NCBI GenBank assembly: GCA_014058105.1
Contig: JACGCM010000510.1
Location: 1,736,001 to 1,800,000, forward strand
Reading direction: 5' to 3'
Length of the DNA: 64,000 nt
Source: Kingdonia uniflora
Taxonomy: Eukaryota > Streptophyta > Magnoliopsida > Ranunculales > Circaeasteraceae
The notes below the pieces were generated by a model. It was not told the DNA's origin. It worked only from the letters and a program-made list of their open reading frames with translations, and made no database searches. Position numbers and translations under genes: made by a program. Of the stretch, positions 22,390 through 32,916 are shown piece after piece (position 1 is the stretch's first letter; each line of letters starts with the position of its first letter).

Positions 22390-23470
22390 CAGAGGATAAA
22401 AAATATGTGCATTAATTATACTGTATTTACATCAGTTGAACAAGGTGGTGGTTGCGGCCAGTTAAATGAGACTATCTGCATGGTGTTCCAAGGATTGGGC
22501 AGATGCTCCATTTTTGTCATTAGATAATAGGAACCTTTGTCAGTTTTGTCATACACGACATAAAGTCATTCTCAGGACTCGGCTAGCTTGCCGGCATTTC
22601 GAGACTTCGAAGAGGGTGCGACTCGTCGAAGTGCCAAATCTCCAATATTAAAACTGTGTGGTCGAACTCTCTTATTGTATGACTTCTGGAAAGATAGATG
22701 GTAACAGCCGAGGTTTACTATGGCTCAGTCTCTGGCTTCGTTGATCCATAACATATTGCATCCAAGTTCGAACTCATTATCTTCGTTGGGTAGGTCGGGA
22801 TCGCGTGTTGGAACTTTGAATTGGGTAGGCAGCACAGCTTCGGTACCATAAGCCAGAAGGAAGGGAGTGCAGCCCGTTGCCTTTCTTGGTGTTGTTCGAT
22901 AGGCCTAAAGTACATGCTGTAATTCTTAAACCCATCGTCATTTCTTTTCATCGACACGCTTCTTAAGACCATCGACTAGCGTTTTATTAATTGCTTCGAC
23001 CTGGCCATTCCCCTAAGGGTAATAAGGTATGGAAGGGGAGAGGATGATGTTGTACTTCTTGAGGAAATTGTAGACTTTTCTCCCAACAAACTGTAGACCG
23101 TTATCGCATCAAATCATGTGAGGGGAGTCAAAATGCATGATGATATTTTCCCATAAGAACTTGATGACTTCTTCTTCTCTGGTTCGACGCAAAGGCACGG
23201 CTTTGACCCATTTAGTAAAGTAATCTTTGGCTACTAGAAGGTGTTCTCGTTTACCTAAAGCTTTGGGAAAAGGGACCACTAGATCAATCGTCCACCGTTT
23301 AAAGGGCCAAGCGACTTGGCTACAATGGAGGTCTTGTGAAGGGCTTCGGATGTCATGAGCGTGATGTTGGCATTTGTCGCAGTGCTTCACGTGCTCTTCG
23401 ACTTATTTTTTCATATTAGACTATAATAAACCTTGTGTTACAGTTCGAAGAGCCATAGATCAGCCCGCAG
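22390..23470 (-). pseudogene. Element B integrase, broken
   Basis: The frame 23109-23390 (minus) includes the zinc-finger end 'MKHCDKCQHHAHDIRS' and the start of the catalytic core, 'PFKRWTIDLVVPFPK' and 'YFTKWVKAVPLRRTREEE'. After a stop it continues 'CDNGLQFVGRKVYNFLKKYN', with the second catalytic Asp. The C-terminal part reads 'SYNKRVRPHSFNIGDLALRR' and ends near 22390. Integrase joins the element cDNA to the chromosome. Several in-frame stops sit in the core, so this copy is inactive. The 215-bp repeats begin right after the gene. Confidence 0.8.
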
Positions 23471-24190
23471 TATGAGCAACGCAGGTACCTTCATAGAGTT
23501 TGGTGAGTATGGTATTAGCTTCATTTTGGGAAATGCACCGGAGGTGTACACCGTTCAGAGATTTACGGTGTAACCTGCCTTTGAGAATGGTATATCTGCG
23601 ACAGTTTTCTAGTAACAACCTTTTGGTTTTGGGATCTTCTGGGATAGTAGAACTGGTAAAATATGCAAGAAATAGTGTTCGCAAGTCATCTGGATTGAGA
23701 CTCTCACCCCCAATATTGATGGCATTGACTTTCATCTGGTCGATACTTAGGCGTTCGAGTACTTTGATATTGAGTGTTCGAGATTCTAGCTGGCCTAACA
23801 TGGCTGTGATGTAGGCGAGGGCATCGGCATGTCTGTTTTCGCCTTGAGGGTAATGAGTAATATAAGATTTTTTAGGAAAGCGATCCATGCGCTGGCGGAC
23901 GAGAGTTGCATATTTAGCCATTCGACAATTTGCCTGATTTTCACCGGTGTACTATCTCTGAACAAGTTGAGAATCGGTAAATACTGCAAGTTTTGGAATA
24001 CCAAGTTCAAGGGCGAGGTCGAGGCCATGTATCAGGGCATCATACTCAGCCTCATTATTAGAACATTCAAAGTTTAGCTCAACGGCCTTTTTGATTATGT
24101 CATTAGATGGGGTAACCAAAACAACACCGATCCCCGAACTATTAGGTCCAGTAGATCCATCTGTAAAAACACGTCAGCCCGTGTTAGGGT
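23460..24190 (-). pseudogene. Element B second (archaeal-type) RNase H and linker, broken
   Basis: The minus strand encodes 'FTDGSTGPNSSGIGVVLVTP', then 'NNEAEYDALIHGLDLALELG' and 'FTDSQL'. These hold the Asp, Glu and Asp of an RNase H fold and match the archaeal-type RNase H known from Tat-lineage elements. The open frame 23460-23921 continues with 'YPQGENRHADALAYITAM', the C-terminal His/Asp region, and the linker to integrase. One stop interrupts after 'LVQR', so the gene is broken although the catalytic residues remain. Having this domain in addition to the first RNase H at 24312-24700 is the main reason for the Tat call. Confidence 0.8.
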
Positions 24191-24311
24191 TCCAAGGGTC
24201 ATTTTGTTCAGGATGGTCTTCGGGTAGATCATCCTCATGGTCTTCCTAGTCGATGCCTTCTACTGGGAAGTCGGCAAGAAAATCAGTGACTGCTTTGCCT
24301 TTTTGAGATAT

Positions 24312-25600
24312 CTATTTTTCAATAGTGTTGTGGTGTTCACCGAGATAGACAGACCACTGTTGTACCCATCTAGATTTTTCTTTATTGTTGAGGATTTCTC
24401 GAAGGGGGTAGCTAGTGATAACACGTATAGGATGAGCTTGAAAGTATGGTTTAAGCTTTCGAACAGTGTAAATGAGGGTGAGGAGCAATCGCTCGAGCTT
24501 TGTATATAGAGTCTCGGCAGGTGTCAGGGTTTTGTTGATAAAGTATACGGGTTTCTCGATGCTAGAGTCGAGTCGAATAAGGACTGAACTGATAAAAATG
24601 CCTGTAACTGCCAAGTATAAAGAAAGCACCTCACCTTGGATGGGGGTGCTAATGATGGATGGTCGACCAAGGTATGTTTTGATTTTGAGGAAGGCCTGAT
24701 CGCAATCGGGTGTCCAATTAATATCGGGAATATTCTTCTTTTTGGCCTTGTGGAAGCCTTGATCGCGTAAGAGGGAGAAAAGCCAGGCACAACGGAAAGA
24801 GGATTTGAAAATAAAACGACTGAGGGCGGCTATCTTGCCAACAATCTTTTGGATATCTTTTTTGGTTTGAGGCGAATGCATATCGATAAGGGCGTGGATA
24901 TGAGTGGGGTAGATCTTTATACCTTGTTTGCTGAAGAGGTGGCCCAAGAACTTGCCAGATGAAACACCAAACTGACACTTGTCTGGGTTTAGTTTCATGT
25001 TATAAGTACGAAGTATGGCAAATACCTCGGTGAGGTCCTGGATATGGGTCTATTTTTAAAGGCTCTTGCATAACCTGTCGTCAATGTAAACTTCGATCGA
25101 CTTTCCAATCAAAGGTTTAAACATGGTGGTAACAAGCCGTTAGTAAGTGGCACCCACAATTTGAAGGCCAAAGGGTATGACATTAAAACATCAATGGTCT
25201 TGTTTAGTGATAAAAGAAGTTTGAAGTTGATCCTCGGGGAGGAGGGGTACTTGATTATAACCCGAAGTCGCGTCCATCATCGATAATCATTCATGACTGG
25301 CTGTGAAATCCAGGAACCCTGAAATGATTGGGAGAGGGAAACTATCCTTCAGTATATGCTTATTGAGGACAGTAAAGTTGATGCAGATGCGGATCTTGCT
25401 GTTCTTCTTGGGGACAACAACAATGTTCGAAATCCAGTCTGTGTACTTGACCTCTCTAATGAAACCCGCAGCTAGGAGTTTGCCAACTTCGAGGTTTAAA
25501 ACTTCTCAAAGCCGCGGGGCCAACGTACGCTTCTTCTGCTTCACTGCTGCAAAGTGAGGGATGAGGTCGAGTCGATGACATGCTAAACAGGGGTCAACAC
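24312..25600 (-). pseudogene. Element B reverse transcriptase and first RNase H, broken
   Basis: The 228-codon frame 24312-24998 (minus) holds the RT thumb ('MKLNPDKCQFGVSSGKFLGH') and connection. The first RNase H follows ('NWTPDCDQAFLKIKTYLG', 'VYFINKTLTPAETLYTKLER', 'YPLREILNNKEKSRWVQQW'). Upstream of it the RT catalytic 'VYIDDRLCKS' is at 25077-25088 with YIDD kept. Fingers and palm up to about 25600 are present but shifted and stopped. The first RNase H lacks clear catalytic acids, as is usual for the degenerate first RNase H in elements with a second one. Confidence 0.8.
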
Positions 25601-26200
25601 CAGGCATCTCATGGAGTATCCCGGTGAAGATGTTTTTATTTACTCGAAGAAAGTTGGTGAATTCGAGGCTTTTGGCCTCATCTAGGAAAGTACCAATGAA
25701 TGTACCTCGATCAGGACCGTCGAGTTCGATATAGACAGTGGGTTTGATGGGTGTGGTAAATGGCATCGAAGGTATGGGGAGAGAGAGAGACATTGATTGC
25801 TATGGTTTGACAAGTTTTCGGGTTTGATCGATCTCCGGGTGCTCACATGAGCGGGCAAGGCGTTGAGAGCCTTTCATGTTCCGCGTGCCATAAGGGGCAG
25901 AGAAACGAAGTGTTTGGTGGTAAGTCGAAGGTAGGGATCTCATGGCGTGGAGCCAGTCGCGCCCAATGATGCCTAGATACTCAGATTTCTTGTCGATGAC
26001 GAGAAAATTGGTTTGGAGTGTAACTGGTCCTGTAGTGACAGGGAGGCTAATGGGACCGATAGAGACTTCGATGGCACCATTGAAGCCTTTGACTTCGACA
26101 TTAGCCGGGGTAATGAGGTCGATTTTCTACATGGCTTGAACAGTCTGGAGGAACAGTACGTCAGCTGCACTGCCCGTGTTGATTAGCATGGTATGGAAGA
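25500..26200 (-). pseudogene. Element B protease and start of pol, mutated
   Basis: The protease begins inside the 490-codon Gag frame with 'HTMLINTGSAADVLFLQTV' (26163-26180). The active-site DTG has become NTG, which would abolish catalysis. The following frames carry 'KSEYLGIIGRDWLHAM'-like text near 25940-26010, and then 'DEAKSLEFTNFLRVNKNIF' and 'GVDPCLACHRLDLIPHFAAV' (25506-25793), which link to RT. Element C keeps the Asp at the same site. Frame breaks occur near 26127. Confidence 0.7.
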
Positions 26201-28018
26201 CAAGGTGTTCGACCTTGATCATAATGACCAAGGGATCAGAGTGAGGGAAGCGAACATGGGAAGTGTCGCAGTCAATCAAGGAAATACCCTCGGATTGAGG
26301 GTATTGGCTCGATTCTGGCAGAAGGAGGGGTAGCTTCTCCTGGTAAGTAAACTTGTAGCATTCTTCGCCACGCTTGCGCTTACTTTTAGTATGGTAGCTG
26401 TCGATATTGTTGACTTTGATGAGATAGAGTTGGAAAATGTGAACCTCGGCTGGGTCGACAGCTGGGGTGGGTTGAGGCATAAGATACGACCCGTTGAGGT
26501 AGCTAGGAAGATTAGCAATGTATCGATGTAGAAGTCCTACTTTTAAGATCATCTTTAGAGAACGTTGAAGATCATAACATTTATTGGTGGTGTGGCAGTT
26601 ACACTTGTGATTTTGGTAGTAAGGCTTATATTTCCTGACCTCGAGAGAAGGGTGCTGCTGGGAGCGGTAAGCTTGGGAAGAACCTACTTGAGTCATTTTG
26701 TGGGCCTCAGTAGGGGTGTCTTCAGAGTATGGGTATTTGCGCCTCTTAGTCTCTTGTGAGACGGAAGCGACCATGGACGTATAAGGCTGTCGAGATTCAT
26801 TATGGTTGGTGGTCAAAGCTTTCCTCTGGCGGTTTGATTCGCGAAGGCATTCAAGGTCGATGTATCCGTTAACTTTAGATAACATCTCCTCCAGGGTTCG
26901 AAGTTTGTAGAGCACGATGTACTCCTTGACATGACTATTATCTGGCAGAGAATTAGAGTATGCGAGAGCAGCATTCACATAGTCGAGGTTTTCAACTTTG
27001 CGAGACTCATAGAGGAGCCGCTTGGTGAAAGCTTCAAGCGTTTCATTACGGGATTTTTGGAAATTGAAGAGGGCATCGACACGGACCTCATGGTCTTTGT
27101 TAAAGGCGAATTGGGTAATGAAAAGGCTAGACAATTGCTCAAAGCTTCGGATCAAGCCATTAGGGAGGTTGTGGTACCATTTGAGGGGGTTATCTATGAG
27201 GCTGGTGGGGAGCATTCGACACAAATATGGTCGGCTATAGAATACAGAGTTAAAGGCATTTTGGAATTCGAGAACATGGTATTGAGGGCTGGTATTGCGG
27301 TATTTGCTGATTTTAGGTATATGGAAATTGGGAGGCACTTCGACCGCAAGAAGTTTAGGGCAAATAAGGTTGTTTAGCCGACTCCAAGAGTTTGGTGTGG
27401 GGCTCACGCTGACGTGAATAGCTGCACAGATTTTTTGATCAAGTTCCTGCTGAGTAAGGTATGTAGGGTGAGGGGGGGGGGATCTTTGGGGTCGAGGGGG
27501 ATAATGCCAAATATTCGGTGTATGTTCAGCGCTACGCTCCCCGAGACAGTATTTAGGGTATCGGGTAGTTCGAAGAGTGGAGTCGAAAAAATCCCCCATA
27601 GGGTGTACACCAAGGTGGATCGATCCGGTAGGTTAAATGGTCGGGGGAGCACCCTCGGCACTAAGATGGACCGGGGGTACTTCAATATGTGGTTGGGGCC
27701 CAAACCGGGCACGGGTGGAAATACGCTAGGGGGCAGGTGCTCGAGAGGGTGGAGAGGCTTCTTGAGGTTAAAGTTATTACAACTCGCAAACCGTATTGCG
27801 TAAATCGTCGAGGGCACGATATTGTCTGTCTGCATCGTCTAAACGGCGTTGCGTTCAGCCTCGAACTCTTGGCGGTGTTTTTCATGCTCAAGGCGTAACT
27901 GATTGCGATGTTGCTCCTCAACTTGAGAAAATTATTGGGTAATAAGGGCGAGCTGAGCGGCCACTCCGTCGACGAAGTTGCCGACAAGGGCGAAAGTAGA
28001 GTGGAGGGTGAGGGCCAT
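26127..28018 (-). pseudogene. Element B gag, with early stop but long open core
   Basis: The likely start is the ATG at 28018 (minus), giving 'MALTLHSTFALVGNFVDGVA', but codon 29 is TAA (27932-27934). The Gag core is open for 490 codons (27599-26127). It has 'VLEFQNAFNSVFYSRPYLCR', 'NPLKWYHNLPNGLIRSFEQL', 'ITQFAFNKDHEVRVDALFNF' and 'LEAFTKRLLYESRKVENLDY'. A Cys/His patch, 'YYQNHKCNCHTTNKCYDL', lies where a nucleic-acid-binding knuckle is expected. The middle part (27404-27835) is in another frame. The same early TAA is found in element C. Gag builds the particle. This copy cannot make the full protein without readthrough or frameshift. Confidence 0.75.
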
Positions 28019-28084
28019 TGAGGATGGCTTGTAGGGGTAGAAAAGGGAAAGAGAAAAGAGATAGAGGGAGTTTGGTAGGGTGGG

Positions 28085-28104
28085 ATAGCACAGACGACGC
28101 CAAA
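28085..28104 (-). promoter_or_regulatory. Element B primer binding site
   Basis: The minus strand reads TTTGGCGTCGTCTGTGCTAT directly inside the right LTR, matching the place and form of the primer sites of A and C. Confidence 0.75.
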
Positions 28105-28910
28105 TGTAGGGGACAAGTTTTGTAGGGGGGAAACTAGCTTTTACACCTCTAGGTTTTCTTCATCTAGAGGATTGTACAAGTATCTACTATAATAACAGAC
28201 AATATTACTATAAGAACATACTTGCGTGGAGTCCTAGAATGGGATGCTCCACGACCTCTAGTGAGGATTTTTAAGAGAACTGATATAAATGGAAGGTAGC
28301 CGAAAGGTCGGGGAGTTAAATATTACAGGGTATTCGAAGGTAATCTTGCAGGGATTGCGGGAGAGATTTTCTAACCCCTCTATAGTGCATCTTCCATGCT
28401 ATTTATAGAATATAGAAAGGGCTGAGTCACCATGGGAGGTCAAGTTACATGTATATCCTTTGGGGACAACTGACTTGTACCCGAAGTTGGTTCTGACACT
28501 ATAGCTGCTAGTTCTGAAGCGTGGTTGTTGGTTCTGACACTGTAGTTACTGGTTCTGATACCGTGATTATTGGTTTTGATGCTGTAGTTGTTGGTTCTTG
28601 CATTGTGGTTGTCGAGTGGCTCGTTCTAATGTTATGTCTGGTGAGTTGGCTGTCTGATGTATTTAACTTTGACCATGTACGTCCATGGTCAAAGTATTAC
28701 TGGTACTGAGTTCTGGCGCTTCTCATCTATCTTCGAGTATGGTGGTTAACTTCGACTAGTCTCAAAAGGCTTTGAGGACTTAGTTACATGTTTTGTTGGG
28801 CTTCGATGTAGCCTTCGAGTATTCGACTGATGTTGGAAGGTTGCGAGTTGGCTTCAATGTAGCCTCCGAGTATTCGACTGATGCTAGAAGGCTGCGAGTA
28901 GGCTACTACA
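28105..28910 (-). repeat. Element B 5' LTR (right, 806 bp)
   Basis: Starts TGTAGGGGAC and ends GGCTACTACA. It is about 50 bp longer than the left LTR because the segment 'gatgtagccttcgagtattc' to 'gaaggttgcgagttgg' is tandemly duplicated near 28803-28902. The TATA motif on the minus strand is at about 28399-28415. Confidence 0.9.
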
Positions 28911-28915
28911 ACCAT
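28911..28915 (+). repeat. Element B target site duplication, right
   Basis: ACCAT directly after the right LTR, identical to 16686-16690. Confidence 0.9.
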
Positions 28916-29840
28916 CCTGTGAACCATGCACAAAATATTGTTACCTTTTGGCTTTTCTCAATCTCAAGGTAGTATAATTCCTTGATTAAAGTTAATTCTT
29001 CCCTACTAAACGTTTTGAAATACCATGTTCTAAACTCTTCATGACTGGAAGACATGAATTCCCTACTGATAAGCTGACGAATAAACAAATTAGGGCTTAA
29101 ATCCATAAATACCTAAACATAAAAGCCCAACTCGGATGTAGGAGAAGTAGGTATTTCTCTTTTTACTTCTGACCTGGTGCTGGTAGAGGGATCAATATAG
29201 ACTCCATGAGGAATATGTTGATCAGACATCGGAATTCCTTTAAGGATAGGTTCAGATGTAGAGTTCCTAGACACGAAGGGCCTAAGAGAAGGGTAAGAAA
29301 CATGGTAAGGATTATTTTCATCCCTTGCCATTCCACTACAAGACATACTCCTATTAAGGGAGAATTTGATTGGAGTAGAAACAAATGTTACTTCAACATC
29401 TCCATTGGGAGTTTGGTGATTTGACTAACCTAGTTGTTAAACCTTGGTCGTGGAACTACTGCTTTAGACAGTGTCCATTCTGCCAGGATACGAAGCTCAT
29501 CCCAATTAATAAGCTTGTTGACAACAATATTAGTTGTTAAACAGTTACTGTGTACAGCTACAGGTTCACTTTATGCATATTGTTCATCTTCCTGTTCGGT
29601 AGAAATGTTTCCTAGTATATATCCTAATTTGGAGGGGAAGGTATGAAACGTCACCCAAGTCATGCTTGGCATGGTAGTCTTGAGTGGATGCTATTTGCCG
29701 ATAAAATTGTTGACAAACGTGTACCCAAACCTCCAAATAGGATTATACTGCCTAACATCTTTCTCAAACCGAAAGATGAACGACATACATACTTAGATCT
29801 TATCTAATATTGGCATACATATGTAACCTCGGATTTTAGC
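28916..29840 (-). pseudogene. Endogenous pararetrovirus movement-protein region, copy 1, broken
   Basis: The minus strand frames 29113-29346 and 28906-29106 carry 'RDENNPYHVSYPSLRPFV', 'PHGVYIDPSTSTRSEVKRE' and 'FIRQLISREFMSSSHEEFR'. They match by eye the longer frame at 30195-30788. The order primer site, this region, coat region, protease, RT, RNase H fits a caulimovirid, so this is the movement-protein part that follows the primer site. Upstream parts near 29430-29650 read 'NIVVNKLINWDEL' after frameshifts. Element B cuts the frame at 28915, after 'FCAWFTGW'. Several stops make it non-functional. Confidence 0.7.
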
Positions 29841-29844
29841 CACA

Positions 29845-29860
29845 CATGGCTCTGATACTA
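29845..29860 (-). promoter_or_regulatory. Viral Met-tRNA primer binding site
   Basis: The minus strand reads TAGTATCAGAGCCATG, one base off the usual initiator Met-tRNA complement used by caulimovirids to start minus-strand DNA. It marks the genome start of viral copy 1, with the movement-protein region downstream and a promoter remnant upstream. Confidence 0.75.
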
Positions 29861-29876
29861 GAAATAAGATTGATAA

Positions 29877-30060
29877 GTAATAAACAAACAAACAATAAAC
29901 TTAAGAAGTCAGACACCCTCAGGGGTATGTGTGCAGAAGAATGAATAAGAAACTAATAAACGAACAAATAATAAACTTAAGAAATTAGACACCCTCAGAA
30001 GTATGTGCGCAGAAGAGTGAATAAGAACTTTGATTTATATAATACTTACATAACTGAGGA
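29877..30060 (-). promoter_or_regulatory. Pararetrovirus promoter remnant, copy 2, with 75-bp duplication
   Basis: A unit of about 75 bp, with 'aataaacttaagaagtcagacaccctcag' cut here to its core 'acttaagaagtcagacaccc', is repeated twice (about 29879-29953 and 29954-30027). On the minus strand a TATA-like ATTATATAAAT lies at about 30034-30045. The adjacent 'gaggaagaacacctt' matches the promoter region at 561-880. The order TATA, repeats, primer site fits a viral leader. Confidence 0.6.
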
Positions 30061-30099
30061 AGAACACCTTCGTCTTGATACAATAAGAGAACTGGGAGA

Positions 30100-30776
30100 G
30101 AAAATAAAATACTAAAAACTTAACCTCCTAACTTTGCTCAATCTCACGGTAGTATATATAATTCTTTAATTAAAGTCAATTCTTTATTAAAAGTTTATAA
30201 ATACCAAGTCCTAAATTCTTCATGGTTAGGAGACATGAATTCTATGCTGATGAGTTGGCGAATAAATGAATTAGGGATTAAATCCATAAATACCCAAACA
30301 TAAAAACTCGCCTCTGATACAGGAGAAGTATGTCTTTCTACTTTTGTCCTGGTACTGATAGAGGGATCAGTATAGATTCTATGAGGAATTTGATGTTCAT
30401 AAATCCTGATTCCTTTAAGAATTTGCTCAGATGTGGAGTTTCTTCTACTAGACATAGATGGCCTAGAAGAAGGGCAAGAAATATAGTAAAGAATATATTC
30501 CCTTCTTGCCATTCCAGTACTAGACATACTTCGATTAAGGGATAGTTTGATAGGATTATAAGCAAATGTTACTTCAACATCTCCATCAGGGGTTTGGGTG
30601 ATTTGACTGACTTGGTAATTTAACCATGGTCGTGGAACCACTGCCTTAGGAAATGTCCATTTTGTTAGGATACTGAGCTCATCCCAATTGATAAGTCTGT
30701 TGACGACAATATTGGTTGTCAAACAGTTACTATGCACAATAACAGTTTTACCTAGGTCATTTTTCAGGAATATATA
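30100..30776 (-). pseudogene. Endogenous pararetrovirus movement-protein region, copy 2, fragment
   Basis: A 197-codon minus frame (30195-30788) contains 'NIVVNRLINWDELSILTKW', 'VPRPWLNYQVSQITQTPDGD' and 'VTFAYNPIKLSLNRS'. Further on it has 'SFIRQLISIEFMSPNHEEFR'. It is better preserved than copy 1. The right edge is cut by the LTR element at 30777, so the apparent first Met lies at the LTR border and is not a true start. The left edge passes directly into the promoter remnant, so coat, protease and polymerase of this copy are deleted. This shows at least two viral units in tandem or a rearranged insertion. Confidence 0.7.
30772..30776 (+). repeat. Target site duplication of 2.47-kb LTR element, left
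   Basis: ATATA precedes the LTR at 30777 and is repeated at 33246-33250. Confidence 0.8.
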
Positions 30777-31103
30777 TGATGTGAACATCGTTCATACTTG
30801 TTTCCCACACGCCTTTGGTGTCGTCCTATTTTACTTTATGTTATGTTGAAGCTTGTTTTAGGAGTTTCTAGTATTTAGTTTGTTTCTATTTTGAAAATAT
30901 TGGGAGATATTTTAGGAAAAATATCCTAGGGTTCAAGGATATATAGGAGATGGTGGTGTAACCTTTTATTTAGTTGTTGATGAGATAATAAATAATAGTT
31001 AAGTTTATGTTTATTTTGAGTTTTAGTGTTTAGAGAAAACCCTAATTTTAATTAGGTTTTTATAATTTTCAAGTTTTTGCTTTCGCGACTTGATTTTACA
31101 TCA
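30777..31103 (+). repeat. Left LTR of 2.47-kb element
   Basis: TG...CA ends with TGATGT/ACATCA inverted tips. It differs from the right LTR at roughly twenty positions by eye. Confidence 0.88.
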
Positions 31104-31180
31104 AATTGGTATCAGAGGCATCGTTCCACGGAAAGAGTTATATTTAGAGTTTCGGGAAAAGTCAAGTTATCGATATCTAC

Positions 31181-31571
31181 GATGTCTCGTATAAGAGCTG
31201 TGACGGAAAAGGATGCCAAGAAAACTGCGCAAGAAATCGTGATATTCAAGAATCAACTTAACAAGTTTGTCAACGTCGTCGTGAGTTCCAGCGCGTTAAA
31301 ACAACCCATACCTCAACCCTCTCCTCTAGGTGCATTGGAGAACAAACCCCAAGTTGGGAGTACAAAAATCGTGACGGAAAATACGGACAAGGAAAACCCA
31401 CGTGCCGAATTGGGAGAAGTGACTGAGATCCCCGCAATCAGAGCTGCAAGTGGCACTGACGAAGGCAAGGTTATCGTTAACATGACAACCAGCGATCCAG
31501 GGTTCCGACCGTCGTCATCACAGATACAGATTCACAAAAGGTTAACACTGAAGTTTCTGCCAAAGGCTTAG
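31181..31571 (+). CDS. Gag-like ORF of 2.47-kb element, function uncertain
   Basis: The first ATG after the primer site that gives a long frame is at 31181 ('MSRIRAVTEKDAKKTAQEIV', about 130 codons). The longer upstream frame starts inside the LTR at 31077 and crosses the primer site, so I prefer 31181. The protein has an amphipathic Lys-rich start, then a Pro/Ser-rich and acidic region, and no zinc knuckle. Its place right after the primer site suggests the N-terminal remnant of a gag gene in a shortened element. I recognise no family. A second ORF at 32206-32502 is Lys/Glu/Arg-rich low complexity and is probably not a gene. Confidence 0.35.
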
Positions 31572-32916
31572 AAGCGACCAATGTTGTAGCCTCGAACGGA
31601 GTGATCGACAGAGTTAAAGGGGCTTGCTGAAGTATTTTGGGGGCAAGATTGTAGTCGGATCGTCGGGGATTATCGGCACAAACACCAGCAGTTTACAGAC
31701 AGTTTGTGAGGGAGGTGATGGGGTCATACGTGTATCGCACATGGAGAAATAAAATAAACACGTAAGCCACCCGATCCGTCCCAGATCTTCAAACACCAAC
31801 GAAGGTACATTTTTTGTATCCCTAGGCGAACCCTACAACTTAAAACAAAATCAACGTCAACAGGAGTAGAGGTCGGGCCACATATACAACGCTGGCAGTA
31901 AAACCTGCAGCACCATCTTTTGGTCTGTCAACATCAACTATTGTATAATCAAAAGTGACGTCAGCATCAAATGCCGTTTCAAATGTTAACAATGGATACA
32001 GCAGCTTACGTCATCCACACTGGCATCAGCAACAGCCTAGGCCATTTGTGGGTTGGGCCTGATGCAGACGAACCCAAGTCTAGGGCAACAAGGATGTCCT
32101 GAGCTTCAACCTGCCCACTCAAACCCAAACTCTAGCCCATCACAGACCTCGGTCCACTCATCAAAAGCAAATAACTGACCAAGAATAATTTCTGTTTTCA
32201 CAGAGGTGCCGGACGGCGTGGAAATTGCTTATGGGACCACGGGGAAAGAACTTGAACCAGAGGTGGTTGCTGTTGCGAATCGATGTCAAATCGAGGCACT
32301 TCGATCTGAAGATCACGAGTTTTGTTTTTGTCCCAATATGGCACACGATTTCCAGAATTATAGTAACGGTAGCGGTAGGGATAGTAGAAAGGTGAAAAGA
32401 GAAGATGAAAGAAAAAAAGGAAAAGAGAAGTGGAGAATAAAGGTACAGGAAGTGGAGAGAACAAGAATCGGAAAGAAAGAGAAAGGAAAGATGGTGATAT
32501 GATGCAGCAGGGTGTATCATACCAAACACAAACACAAACACAAACACTTGATTTGCACATGCTTCACCAATTACCAAATGTTACCCCAGCAGCGCACATA
32601 TCTATTGTGCTCAACCAGCTTGAACAACAATTCGGGCATCACCCAAGTCTTGGGAACCTGGACCAGAACTCGACAACTCTATGGGTTGGGCTCGACCTTG
32701 ACCCATAATTATTTGATCCATTTTAGGAGGGTTTTGTCGTGAGTTTTAAAAAGCGGATCACGGCGTTTTCTTCTGTTTTAGACATTGTTTAACATAGGAA
32801 TTTGACGACCTTTGGTATAATCTCTGGATACAAAAAATTTGAAGAAGATTTCAAGATTTTCAGAAAAGTTCCAACTTGTTGATTTTGTGGTCGAAATCTT
32901 CCGAAGATGGAGAGTT

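Larger units (their letters stand above)
16691..28910 (-). mobile_element. Element B: 12.2-kb Tat-lineage Ty3/Gypsy retrotransposon, both ends present
   Basis: Two related LTRs (16691-17446 and 28105-28910) start TGTAGGGG and end CTACA on the plus strand and are bounded by the 5-bp duplication ACCAT. Coding order on the minus strand is gag (28018 down), protease, RT, RNase H, second RNase H and integrase (to about 22390). A 215-bp tandem-repeat block follows, then two coding units on the plus strand (18721-21365 and 17694-17981). It lies within the viral copy: the flanks join a minus-strand viral reading frame across the duplication. Most genes carry stops, but a 490-codon Gag-protease frame is open. 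Element C is a close relative in the opposite orientation. Confidence 0.92.

Noticed and set aside
26127..27599. 490-aa ORF as a host gene
   Set aside because: It contains Tat-lineage Gag blocks and the protease motif, lies between LTRs and is colinear with element C gag.
32161..32742. Several overlapping ORFs with Cys-Val or Lys-His-Lys repeats
   Set aside because: They come from an 'acacaaacaca' simple repeat and a purine-rich tract inside the 2.47-kb element.
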